This document shows positions 1 to 6,365 of a stretch of DNA of 10,461 nucleotides, piece after piece. The stretch's first letter is position 1; the number at the start of each line of letters is the position of its first letter. The DNA lies in contig DATAMF010000222.1 in the NCBI GenBank assembly GCA_036260665.1, positions 1 to 10,461 on the forward strand. Direction: 5' to 3'. The notes under the pieces are model-generated. The model was not told where the DNA came from and did no database searches. It saw only the letters and a list, made by a program, of their open reading frames with translations. Source of the stretch: DATAMF01 sp036260665. Lineage in GTDB: Bacteria > Chloroflexota > Anaerolineae > Aggregatilineales > Aggregatilineaceae. Position numbers and translations under genes: made by a program.

Positions 1-455
1 GTGACGATCCGCTCATCCTTCGCCATCACCCGCAGCCCGACATCGGCCCCGATGCTCGCCCCGACAATGCTCACCCGCTCTGGATCAATCCCCGGCTGTG
101 ACCGCAGCCATTCCAGCCACCGCGCCGCGTCATCTTCGCCCAACACCCAGTCGATTGATCCGCCCGTTTCGCCGTGCCCGCGCAAATCCACCGCCAGCAC
201 GCCGTACCCCGCCTCTAGCAGCGCCGGGATCAAATCGATCCAGGCTTCCTTCTGGCTCCCCCCGTGATGCATCAACAGCACCGCTGGCACGGGATCGGTG
301 GTGTCAATGGTGGGCGCATAATACAACCCGATCAGCGCCAACCCATCCGATGCTTCCAGTTCGATCCGTTCGCCATCCGAACGTTGTGCAGCGGCTGAAC
401 GCACCACAAGGGTACTACAAAGCACAACCAGGACAAGGGCTATTCGTTTGAACAT
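1..455 (-). CDS. Secreted alpha/beta hydrolase (3' end beyond window)
   Basis: Only the first 151 codons are visible; the gene continues past position 1. The start is the ATG at 455-453, preceded on the minus strand by AGGAG seven bases upstream. Residues 1-23 form a signal peptide: basic MFKR, a hydrophobic core, then a likely signal peptidase I site after AAA and before Q24. The mature part has alpha/beta-hydrolase landmarks: strand VPAVLLMHHGG (56-66) with the oxyanion-hole region, VLAVDLRGHGET (86-97), and the nucleophile elbow GASIG (132-136) with Ser134 as the predicted catalytic serine. The acid and histidine of the triad lie outside the window. It resembles the dienelactone hydrolase / dipeptidyl-aminopeptidase-like branch, but the substrate cannot be told. 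Export suggests an extracytoplasmic esterase or peptidase. It is transcribed divergently from the tail-like genes. Confidence 0.85.
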   Translation of the reverse strand, partial: MFKRIALVLVVLCSTLVVRSAAAQRSDGERIELEASDGLALIGLYYAPTIDTTDPVPAVLLMHHGGSQKEAWIDLIPALLEAGYGVLAVDLRGHGETGGSIDWVLGEDDAARWLEWLRSQPGIDPERVSIVGASIGADVGLRVMAKDERIV

Positions 456-489
456 GATCAATCTCCTGAAAAAACGGCCACAATGCCAT

Positions 490-495
490 GTTATA
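490..495 (-). promoter_or_regulatory. Possible -10 box of the hydrolase gene
   Basis: On the minus strand this reads TATAAC, 34 nt before the ATG at 455. No good -35 hexamer is seen 16-18 nt further upstream, where the sequence reads about ATCATT. It is supported mainly because five other minus-strand genes here have a similar box at a similar distance. Confidence 0.35.
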
Positions 496-530
496 CGCCC
501 ACCCTTCCCTTGAATGATCACTGGCTCACC

Positions 531-569
531 ATCCGAGTTAACCATCGAAGTTAACCATTCAAGTTAGTC
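531..569. repeat. Three tandem 13-bp direct repeats
   Basis: Units are ATCCGAGTTAACC (531-543), ATCGAAGTTAACC (544-556) and ATTCAAGTTAGTC (557-569). The core AGTTAACC contains the palindrome GTTAAC in the first two units. A weaker fourth unit may precede them at 518-530. They lie just upstream of the possible hydrolase promoter, so they could be iterated operator sites, but function is inference only. Confidence 0.6.
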
Positions 570-658
570 ACTCACGACCATGACAAACTCGAACATCCGT
601 GCTATTCTGAACATATCTGCACCTTCACAACCTGCCGCGCCCGAAGAGGGGATGAGGT

Positions 659-731
659 CCGTAGGGGCAATTCCTGAATTGCCCCGCCCGCTTCTCCCCG
701 TCCTGCCTGCGGGAAGGGGCCGGGGGTAGGG
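659..731. repeat. Composite GC-rich hairpin repeat, upstream copy
   Basis: It begins CCGTAGGGGCAATTCC (659-674). GGGGCAATTC (664-673) and GAATTGCCCC (676-685) form a perfect 10-bp inverted repeat. A C-rich half (CTTCTCCCC, 691-699) and a G-rich half (GGGAAGGGG, 711-719) follow, ending GGGGGTAGGG at 722-731. The same order of parts occurs at 3201-3283. It has no open frame and looks like a dispersed non-coding element. Confidence 0.6.
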
Positions 732-753
732 TTCGCTTTTCCGGGGATAGAAA

Positions 754-783
754 TTGACAAAAACTCGGACTTCCTGCCAACAT
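754..783 (+). promoter_or_regulatory. Weak candidate promoter for the tail-like genes
   Basis: TTGACA at 754-759 matches the -35 consensus exactly. The sequence 18 nt downstream is CAACAT (778-783), a poor -10 match. If real, the transcript would have a leader of about 90 nt before the ATG at 878. The call rests on one hexamer. Confidence 0.25.
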
Positions 784-877
784 CTCGCCCTTTTTTTCAC
801 CATTTTCCCCTCAAACCGCGCGCAAAGGGGGGGCGGGGGCCAAATTAAACGTGCGCCGCCAAACGAGGAGAACAAAT

Positions 878-2350
878 ATGTCCACCACCTTTACGCTCGA
901 CATCGACTGGGACGGCACATGGTCCGACGAGACGCCCTATCTCCGCCGGATGCAGTCCCGCCAGGGATTCGCCGCCCCCGCCGACTCCGTCGCGGAACCC
1001 GGCCACTGTGTCCTGACGCTCGACAATCGCACCCGCCGCTTCAGCCCGGCGAACGTCGCTAGCCCGCTGTACGGCCAACTGCTCCCGCGCCGCCCCGTCC
1101 GCATCCGTGCCCAGTCCGGCGCGCAGACCTGGACCCTGTTTCACGGCCTGATTGAGCGCTTCGATCCCGACTCCGGCGGCTTGGGTCTGCGCCAGTGTAC
1201 CATCACCTGCGTCGATGGTCTGACTCTTCTCGCCCGCCAGCGTCTCGGCACGCCCTACGCCTCCACCTATGCCGTAACCGCTGCCCTCACCGACATTGTA
1301 GCCACCGCCTACACCCCGCCCGCCGCCAGTTATGGCGACAACGGCGATCTGCTCCAGCACTACGGCCAACCCTGGACTCCCGAACGGACCACCTGCCTCG
1401 ACGCCCTCCGCCAGATCAGTGATGCCGTTTGGGGCCGTTTTTTCATCCAGCGCGACGGCACCGCCACCTTCTGGACTCGTGCCCAGCGCCAGAATCCCTC
1501 CATCACCGCCGCCCTGACTCTGAATGCATCCGCCCTCTCAGACCTCAAATTTTCCCTGGACATCAACCGCGTGACCAATCTGGTCCAGGTGAAGATTTAC
1601 CCCGTCGAAACCGTCGGCGCGGAGACGGAACTCTGGCGGGCCACAACCACCCTGCGCCTCGCCCCCATGCAGCAGCGTGTGATCCATGCCCTGTTCCACG
1701 ACTCCGACGGCGAACGCTGCGGCGCGGTGGATGTCGTCGCCCCGGTTCCGACCACCGATTATCTCGTCAACGACGCGCCCAACGGTTCCGGCTACAACTA
1801 CACCACCGATCCTGCCTTTTCCATCGCCACCGAAACCGAAGCCACCCGCCTGAAAATCACCCTGACCAACAACGCCATCGGCCCGCTGTACGTGACGCTG
1901 CTCCGTGTGCGCGGCCAACCCGTCCGCGCCTACGATCCCATCACCATCGAGCGCAGCGATTCCACCAGTCAGGCCGTCTACGAAAAGCGCGCCCGCCTCT
2001 ACGATCTCCCCATGCAGTCCGATCTGAACTTTGGCGAACTGCTGGCCGATTTTCTGCTGGGCCGCTCCAAAAATCCTGCTCTCGCCGCCGAGTCGCTCAC
2101 CGTTCAAAACCGGGATACCCTCTCCGGCGTGAATTTCTTCAGCCTCAATCTGCTGGACAAAATTGTGATCACCGATCCACAAACCGGTGCATCGGCCTTA
2201 GCCCATTGGCTCCGTGCCATCGACTACGACCTGTCCACGCAGGGTTACACTGTGACTCTGCACCTCGAACGCTGCGACGAAAAAACTTACTGGCTGCTCG
2301 GCCAATCCACCTATAGCGAATTGAACACGACCACCCGTCTTGGCCTCTGA
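878..2350 (+). CDS. Phage minor-tail / baseplate-hub-like protein
   Basis: This 490-residue protein starts at ATG 878, which has GAGGAG seven bases upstream; an in-frame GTG at 851 lacks such a site. The N-terminal third carries a pattern I know from minor tail proteins of siphophages, especially of actinobacteria: an opening DIDWDGTWSDET (8-19), then CVLTLDNRTRRFSP (44-57), ASPLYGQLLPRRPVRIRA (61-78), LFHGLIERF (87-95) and a VDGLTLLAR segment (112-120). There is no signal peptide, membrane segment or catalytic motif. Family members sit at the tail tip and help form the hub that contacts the host or guides the fibres. Fourteen bases separate it from the next gene, so the two are probably co-transcribed. 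Phage-tail ancestry is fairly secure; the exact structural role is not. Confidence 0.7.
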   Translation: MSTTFTLDIDWDGTWSDETPYLRRMQSRQGFAAPADSVAEPGHCVLTLDNRTRRFSPANVASPLYGQLLPRRPVRIRAQSGAQTWTLFHGLIERFDPDSGGLGLRQCTITCVDGLTLLARQRLGTPYASTYAVTAALTDIVATAYTPPAASYGDNGDLLQHYGQPWTPERTTCLDALRQISDAVWGRFFIQRDGTATFWTRAQRQNPSITAALTLNASALSDLKFSLDINRVTNLVQVKIYPVETVGAETELWRATTTLRLAPMQQRVIHALFHDSDGERCGAVDVVAPVPTTDYLVNDAPNGSGYNYTTDPAFSIATETEATRLKITLTNNAIGPLYVTLLRVRGQPVRAYDPITIERSDSTSQAVYEKRARLYDLPMQSDLNFGELLADFLLGRSKNPALAAESLTVQNRDTLSGVNFFSLNLLDKIVITDPQTGASALAHWLRAIDYDLSTQGYTVTLHLERCDEKTYWLLGQSTYSELNTTTRLGL

Positions 2351-2364
2351 AAGGAGAATAGAGT

Positions 2365-2853
2365 ATGACCTGGACCGCCCCCAAAACCTGGGCCGCTGAT
2401 GAACTCGTCACCGCCACCGACTTTAATACCCATCTGCGCGACAATTTGCTGGCCCTCAAACAGCCGCCCTCCCAGCAGATCGTCCGCCTGAATGCCGCTT
2501 CCTACACCACCACCAGCACCTCATTCGTCACGGTGGACGACACCAATCTGAAAATCACTCTGACCTCGTATGGCGGTGATGTGTTGATCTGGGTTAATGC
2601 GACCGCCAACACGAACGGCTCCTATTCCCTCATGCTCACGGTGAGCATTGACGGCGTGGATCAGGGTCCGGCCAACGGCCTGACCTACGTCTACGGTTCA
2701 AATGTTACACCGCTGTCCTGGGTGCTGTTAGTATCGGGAATAGCTGCCGGAGAGCATAGCTACCGCCTGCGTTTCCGTGTTTCCGGCGGCACCGGCACGC
2801 TGCTCAGTAATGCCAATGTGCCCGTGATTTTGGGCGTTCGTGAGGTGAGCTAA
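2365..2853 (+). CDS. Phage tail-fibre/appendage-like protein
   Basis: This 162-residue protein starts at ATG 2365, with AAGGAG eight bases upstream. It opens with WTAPKTWAADELVTATDFN followed by a HLRDNLLALK stretch (3-32), a motif common at the start of phage and prophage tail appendage proteins. The remainder (about 40-162) is rich in Thr, Ser, Gly and Val in alternating patterns, typical of a beta-sandwich domain such as a receptor-binding or decoration module. No signal peptide, membrane segment or cysteine is seen. It sits between the minor-tail-like gene and a small unknown gene, only 2 nt before the latter. A role in surface recognition is inferred from family and position; it could also be a structural tail component without binding activity. 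Confidence 0.6.
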   Translation: MTWTAPKTWAADELVTATDFNTHLRDNLLALKQPPSQQIVRLNAASYTTTSTSFVTVDDTNLKITLTSYGGDVLIWVNATANTNGSYSLMLTVSIDGVDQGPANGLTYVYGSNVTPLSWVLLVSGIAAGEHSYRLRFRVSGGTGTLLSNANVPVILGVREVS

Positions 2854-2855
2854 CG

Positions 2856-3206
2856 ATGATCGATCTCGAATTCATCAAATCCCCTGTGAACATTGACAAA
2901 CTGCACGAGGATTTATCCGCCGCCTTCAATAAGGTTTTCATCGGCGTGACCATCTCCGCCGATCAGGTGCGGATTCACGTCACTGACGCCATCACCCAGG
3001 CCGAGCGTGATCAAATAGGCTTGCTGGTCCTCACGCATGATGCCGCCCTCCTGACCGCCGCGCAGCAAGCCGCCAAAGATCGCGCCATCCTCTGGGCCTC
3101 TCTGCAAAAACCCTGGGATACCTGGACCCCGCAGGACAAGGACAACTTTCTCCGCCTGCTGTCCGCCACCACCCAGTCCGTCACCACCCCATTGAAATCC
3201 CCGTAG
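2856..3206 (+). CDS. Small protein of unknown function, tail module
   Basis: This 116-residue protein starts at ATG 2856, two bases after the previous stop, with GAGGTGAG overlapping the end of the upstream gene, so translational coupling is likely. I do not recognise the family. It looks mixed alpha/beta: an N-terminal part (1-50) with VFIGVTISADQVRIHVTD, an Ala-rich helix (about 60-82, HDAALLTAAQQAAKDRAI), then WASLQKPWDTWTPQDKDNF (85-103) before a Thr/Ser-rich tail. The last codon CCG and the TAG stop lie inside the conserved start of the downstream hairpin repeat (3201-3216), so its original C-terminus may have been altered by repeat insertion. Small genes at this place in tail modules are often chaperones or accessory tail proteins, but nothing here proves that. 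Confidence 0.65.
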   Translation: MIDLEFIKSPVNIDKLHEDLSAAFNKVFIGVTISADQVRIHVTDAITQAERDQIGLLVLTHDAALLTAAQQAAKDRAILWASLQKPWDTWTPQDKDNFLRLLSATTQSVTTPLKSP

Positions 3207-3283
3207 GGGCGATTCCCCGATTTTCGTCCAATCTCCGCAACCCAGTTCCCTCTTTCTCCGCGCGCGGGGAAAGAGGGTTAGGG
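3201..3283. repeat. Composite GC-rich hairpin repeat, downstream copy
   Basis: It starts CCGTAGGGGCGATTCC (3201-3216), matching 659-674 at 15 of 16 positions. It then has a 13-bp hairpin, CCCTCTTTCTCCG (3248-3260) and CGGGGAAAGAGGG (3265-3277) around a CGCG loop, with one G-T pair, and ends TTAGGG at 3278-3283. It fills the gap between the convergent genes ending at 3206 and 3293. The hairpin has no T-run on either side, so it is not a classical terminator, though it could protect transcript ends. Confidence 0.65.
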
Positions 3284-3292
3284 AGATAGGGG

Positions 3293-4879
3293 TTACTCCA
3301 CCCCCAACACCCAGAACTGCACATCCGGCTGGTTGCCCGCCGACAGCGCGATCCGGTTGCCCGTCAAATCCACCAGCGCCGCCTCGCTCAACCAGCGATC
3401 CGGCTTCTCCGGGTCTTTGACCCATTCCGCCACCGCGACATACTGCCCCGCCGCATCCGGTTCCACGCTGCTGAACCGTCCGCGCAGGACCAACTGCGGA
3501 TCGCTGCCCGGCACAACCACCCGCAGCGCGCCGCTTTCATTATTCCCGGTCACAAAGAACAGCCGTCCGCCCGCGCCCCAACGGTAATCATTAACCGTTT
3601 CGTTCGGCCCTAGGTCCACCAATTCCACCGCTGACCCGCCGATAGTCGCCAGATCGATCAGCTTAAGTGTCTGTTCCTTCGCGAGTGTCAGTTCTACATA
3701 CGCCAGCCAGCGTCCATCCGGCGAAACCTGCATCTGCTGCCCTTCCAGCGCCGCATCGCCTAATCGATCCGCCAGCGCATAATCCGCCACCGGACTCACC
3801 GTCCCATCCGGAGCCAGCCAGAACAGCCGCACCACGTGCCGCTCCATCCCGCTTGGCACGGCCATCAGCACACCCGAATTATCCTGCGCCGCGAACACTT
3901 GCACGCTGAAATTATCCGCGTAGAAATCACCACCAGCGGCTCCCGCCATAATCTCTGTGCTGCCGCCGCCCGCCAGCGGCACCGCGACCACCCGCCAGCG
4001 ACTCCCGCCCTTGTCGCACCGTTCCCCAAAGGCCACATATGCCACTTGTTGAGTCTGCGCCACCGTTCCACTAGTGAAAATGCATTCCGCTTCTTCTTCA
4101 TCCGGCGGTTGCAGCGGCTTAAATTCCGCCAGCGTCGTCCGGCTTCCGTTCGACCACAGATCCAGGCTCGCCTCATCCGCGTTCCCTTCGCCGTTCGGGA
4201 ACATGCGCACCAACAGCAGGCTGCTTCCGGCCTTTTCTATCGCCGCCGTATAATCCAGGGTAATCACTTCTTTCCCCTGCGCCCGGTCATAGATCACGGC
4301 GTTCCCCGCCCGAAAACTGCGCGTCGAACCATCAAACCGAATGTACGCCACCTGATTCCTGTCGCCAAACATCCGTACCGTATCCGGCCCCGCGCACGTC
4401 AGCCGCGCCGTCTGCCCGACCACCACCGCGTCGCTGCCATCCAGCGGATAATAAACCAGGTCGCCGCGCGCCCCGCCGACATACATCAGCACGCCGTTCG
4501 GCTGTCGGTAATCATGCCCGCAGCGTTTCACATCCGACACATTCCCGCCTGCGAACGTGCGTAATTCCTGCGGCATTTCGCCGCCCTCATACGCCACCAA
4601 CCGCCCACCGCCCGCGCTCTGCTCCCAGGCAATCACACGCGGTGCGCCAGCCGGAGCGCTGCTCGTGTCTGCTTGGGATTCCTGCCCCTGTGTGGGCGTT
4701 TGTGCTCCCGACTCTGCTTCTCCGCCGCCTGCCACAGCCTGAGTAGCCGCCGGTGCTTTGACCGTTTCCTTTTTATCGCCCTCATCCTTATCCTTGCTGC
4801 CGCTCGCCACCACGATCAGCAGCACGAGTATGATAATGATCGCCAGCGGGATGATGACATAAATCGCGCGCTTCGACAT
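3293..4879 (-). CDS. Membrane-anchored beta-propeller-like protein
   Basis: This is a 528-residue protein. The start at 4879 has AGGAGAGGTG shortly upstream on the minus strand. Residues 1-4 are MSKR, followed by one long hydrophobic segment (about 6-25), fitting an N-terminal anchor with the rest outside the cytoplasm. Residues 28-80 are a charged then Ala/Gln/Ser-rich low-complexity linker. From about 80 to the end, repeated beta-rich units appear, the clearest being a TolB/WD40-like blade at 385-396 (VSPDGRWLAYVE), with others such as GGRLFFVTGN (437-446) and GQYVAVAEW (478-486). Four cysteines (120, 162, 266, 288) lie in the outer domain and could form disulfides. No enzyme motif is visible. 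TolB-like propellers usually bind proteins or ligands, but the partner is unknown here. Repeat decay makes the propeller fold an inference. Confidence 0.7.
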   Translation of the reverse strand: MSKRAIYVIIPLAIIIILVLLIVVASGSKDKDEGDKKETVKAPAATQAVAGGGEAESGAQTPTQGQESQADTSSAPAGAPRVIAWEQSAGGGRLVAYEGGEMPQELRTFAGGNVSDVKRCGHDYRQPNGVLMYVGGARGDLVYYPLDGSDAVVVGQTARLTCAGPDTVRMFGDRNQVAYIRFDGSTRSFRAGNAVIYDRAQGKEVITLDYTAAIEKAGSSLLLVRMFPNGEGNADEASLDLWSNGSRTTLAEFKPLQPPDEEEAECIFTSGTVAQTQQVAYVAFGERCDKGGSRWRVVAVPLAGGGSTEIMAGAAGGDFYADNFSVQVFAAQDNSGVLMAVPSGMERHVVRLFWLAPDGTVSPVADYALADRLGDAALEGQQMQVSPDGRWLAYVELTLAKEQTLKLIDLATIGGSAVELVDLGPNETVNDYRWGAGGRLFFVTGNNESGALRVVVPGSDPQLVLRGRFSSVEPDAAGQYVAVAEWVKDPEKPDRWLSEAALVDLTGNRIALSAGNQPDVQFWVLGVE

Positions 4880-4921
4880 ATCAGCACCTCTCCTGTTTGA
4901 AAATTTTTATTCCAGTGTTCC

Positions 4922-4927
4922 AGTATA
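4922..4927 (-). promoter_or_regulatory. -10 box for the propeller gene
   Basis: On the minus strand this reads TATACT, 42 nt before the start codon at 4879. The -35 region (about TTTCCC with an 18-nt spacer) is weak. It lies just downstream of the terminator at 4945-4980, which supports a separate transcript. Confidence 0.45.
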
Positions 4928-4944
4928 AAACGAGTCTTTTTCAG

Positions 4945-4980
4945 GGGGAAATAACAGAGCGACCCGTTTGGATCGCCCTG
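4945..4980 (-). terminator. Terminator-like hairpin after GDP-fucose synthase gene
   Basis: On the minus strand CAGGGCGA and TCGCTCTG form an 8-bp stem (one G-T pair) with a 10-nt loop, followed by TTATTT. It begins 8 nt after the stop codon at 4988. The T-run is short and interrupted, so efficiency is uncertain. Confidence 0.5.
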
Positions 4981-4987
4981 CTGATAC

Positions 4988-5929
4988 TTATTTTTTCCGT
5001 GTTTCGCGGTACCACGCAATCGTGCGTTCTAACCCCTCACGGAAATCGGTCATCGATTCGAACCCAAACCGTTCCTTCGCCCGTGTCACATCGAGTTTAC
5101 GACGTGGCTGGCCGTTGGGTTGGCTCGTATCCCACACCACGTCACCCTCGAACCCGGTCAATTCCACCACCAGATTGACCAGATCCCGGATCGAAATTTC
5201 ATTGCTCGACCCCAGGTTCACCGGATCAGGATCGTTATAATTCTGCGCCGCCATCACGATGCCCCGTGCCGCGTCTTCCACATAGAGAAATTCTCGCGTC
5301 GGGCTGCCGTCGCCCCACGCCACGATCTGCTTCTCGCCTGCTTCCTGCGCATCCACACACTTTTTGATCAGCGCCGGGATCACGTGTGACGAGCGCGGAT
5401 CGAAGTTATCGCCCGGCCCATACAGGTTCACGGGCAGCAAATACACCGCGTTAAAGCCGTATTCCTGCCGGTACGACTGCGCTTGCACCAGCAGCATTTT
5501 TTTAGCGAGTCCATACGGCGCGTTCGTTTCTTCAGGATACCCGTTCCACAGGTCATCTTCCTTGAACGGCACGGGCGTAAATTTCGGATACGCGCAGATC
5601 GTGCCAATCGCCACAAACTTAGCAACCCCCGTCTGCCGCGCATATTCCATCGTATGCACGCCCATCATCAGGTTATCGTAGAAGAAGCTCCCCGGATGCT
5701 CGCGGTTGATCCCAATCCCGCCCACCGTCGCCGCCAGATGGATCACCATCGTCGCCGGGAAATCCCGGTACATGCGCTGCACATCGGCTTCGCGCCGCAA
5801 ATCATACGCTTCCAGTGTAGGGATAAAGACTTCTTTTGCCCCGCACGCCTCTAACTCTCGTACCACATTCCGCCCCAGGAAGCCCGCGCCGCCTGTTACA
5901 ATGACTCGTTGTTCGCTCCAAAAGCTCAT
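4988..5929 (-). CDS. fcl: GDP-L-fucose synthase
   Basis: This 313-residue extended short-chain dehydrogenase converts GDP-4-keto-6-deoxy-mannose to GDP-L-fucose with NADPH (epimerase and reductase steps), in the cytoplasm. The nucleotide-binding loop TGGAGFLG is at 12-19. The YxxxK pair is Tyr139 and Lys143 (YGLAKK), and GTICAYPK (109-116) carries the third catalytic position as Thr110 plus the conserved Cys112. SSHVIPALIKK (180-190) supplies His182, matching the catalytic acid-base histidine of E. coli Fcl. Length is normal for the family. The start ATG at 5929 follows an AAGGAGAAGCGGAG stretch. No GDP-mannose dehydratase gene adjoins it, so its substrate must be made elsewhere in the genome. 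The product feeds surface glycan synthesis. A related GDP-sugar reductase is a less likely alternative. Confidence 0.9.
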   Translation of the reverse strand: MSFWSEQRVIVTGGAGFLGRNVVRELEACGAKEVFIPTLEAYDLRREADVQRMYRDFPATMVIHLAATVGGIGINREHPGSFFYDNLMMGVHTMEYARQTGVAKFVAIGTICAYPKFTPVPFKEDDLWNGYPEETNAPYGLAKKMLLVQAQSYRQEYGFNAVYLLPVNLYGPGDNFDPRSSHVIPALIKKCVDAQEAGEKQIVAWGDGSPTREFLYVEDAARGIVMAAQNYNDPDPVNLGSSNEISIRDLVNLVVELTGFEGDVVWDTSQPNGQPRRKLDVTRAKERFGFESMTDFREGLERTIAWYRETRKK

Positions 5930-5969
5930 CTTTACTTCTCCGCTTCTCCTTCAACGGCCAGACAGCCCC

Positions 5970-5998
5970 ATTATACAAACCCGCCCACCGAATTTCTA
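5970..5998 (-). promoter_or_regulatory. Promoter of the GDP-fucose synthase gene
   Basis: On the minus strand TAGAAA (5998-5993) is followed by a 17-nt spacer and a perfect TATAAT (5975-5970), 40 nt before the start codon. The -35 box matches TTGACA at four of six positions. This is the best-looking promoter in the window. Confidence 0.6.
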
Positions 5999-6089
5999 CC
6001 TACGAACCAAGGACGATCAGCTTATGGTCTAGAATCCAATTCCGCACTACATTTACAGCTATGGGTCTTTGATCATACGGGAGGAAACA

Positions 6090-6365
6090 ATGGAATTAGG
6101 ACAGATTATCGCCCTCATCATCATCGGCGCGCTGGCGGGAACCGGCGCGATGTCCATCACCGGGCGCAACAAAAAATCCGGCGGCTGGGTAACAAATACC
6201 GTGATCGGTGTGATTGGCGCAGTCGTTGGCGGTTATATCTTCGATGCGCTGGATATTAACCTGCCGGACATCTTAGAAGCATCAATCAGCTTAGGGAATC
6301 TGCTGGTAGCGTTTGTCGGCGCGCTGATTGTGATCTGGATCGTAAGCCTGATCAGCAAGCGCTAG
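6090..6365 (+). CDS. GlsB/YeaQ/YmgE family small membrane protein
   Basis: This 91-residue protein was formerly named transglycosylase-associated protein. I chose ATG 6090, which has GGGAGG five bases upstream; an earlier in-frame ATG at 6069 lacks a ribosome site and adds a charged, non-family leader. Three hydrophobic segments are visible: about 5-21 (IIALIIIGALAGTGA), 34-52 with the typical glycine pattern NTVIGVIGAVVGGYIFDAL, and 70-88. Between the first two sits a basic loop (GRNKKSGG). Length and glycine-rich second helix match the family, which is often stress-induced in other bacteria, though its molecular function is unclear. The end overlaps the convergent Uma2-type gene by 14 nt. 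Confidence 0.85.
   Translation: MELGQIIALIIIGALAGTGAMSITGRNKKSGGWVTNTVIGVIGAVVGGYIFDALDINLPDILEASISLGNLLVAFVGALIVIWIVSLISKR

Larger units (their letters stand above)
456..877. other. Divergent intergenic region without a gene
   Basis: This 422-nt gap separates the leftward hydrolase gene from the rightward tail-like genes. It contains the hydrolase leader and possible promoter, three tandem 13-bp repeats (531-569), a composite GC-rich hairpin repeat (659-731), a consensus-like TTGACA (754-759), a T-rich and G-rich stretch around 790-840, and the ribosome binding site of the first tail-like gene (GAGGAG, 865-870). The open frames crossing it have unlikely compositions and no credible start, so I call no coding sequence here. 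Confidence 0.7.

Noticed and set aside
531..569. Possible CRISPR-like array
   Set aside because: Units are 13 bp and directly adjacent with no spacers; no cas gene is present.
564..875. Minus-strand open frame across the divergent gap
   Set aside because: It is built from the hairpin repeat and G/C runs, has no ribosome site and an improbable composition.
1538..2182. Minus-strand open frame (214 codons) opposite the minor-tail-like gene
   Set aside because: Gly/Val/Asp-rich antisense shadow of the plus-strand codons, with no family motif.
1429..2316. Long plus-strand open frame (295 codons) inside the minor-tail-like gene
   Set aside because: It is very rich in Arg, His and Pro, typical of an out-of-frame reading of GC-rich DNA, has no ribosome site and overlaps a well-supported gene.
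3248..3283. Rho-independent terminator for the tail-like genes
   Set aside because: The stem is strong but no T-run follows on either strand, so it is listed as a repeat hairpin instead.
3836..4564. Plus-strand open frame (242 codons) opposite the propeller-like gene
   Set aside because: Arg/His/Pro-rich composition and no start signal; the minus-strand gene has an anchor, linker and beta repeats.
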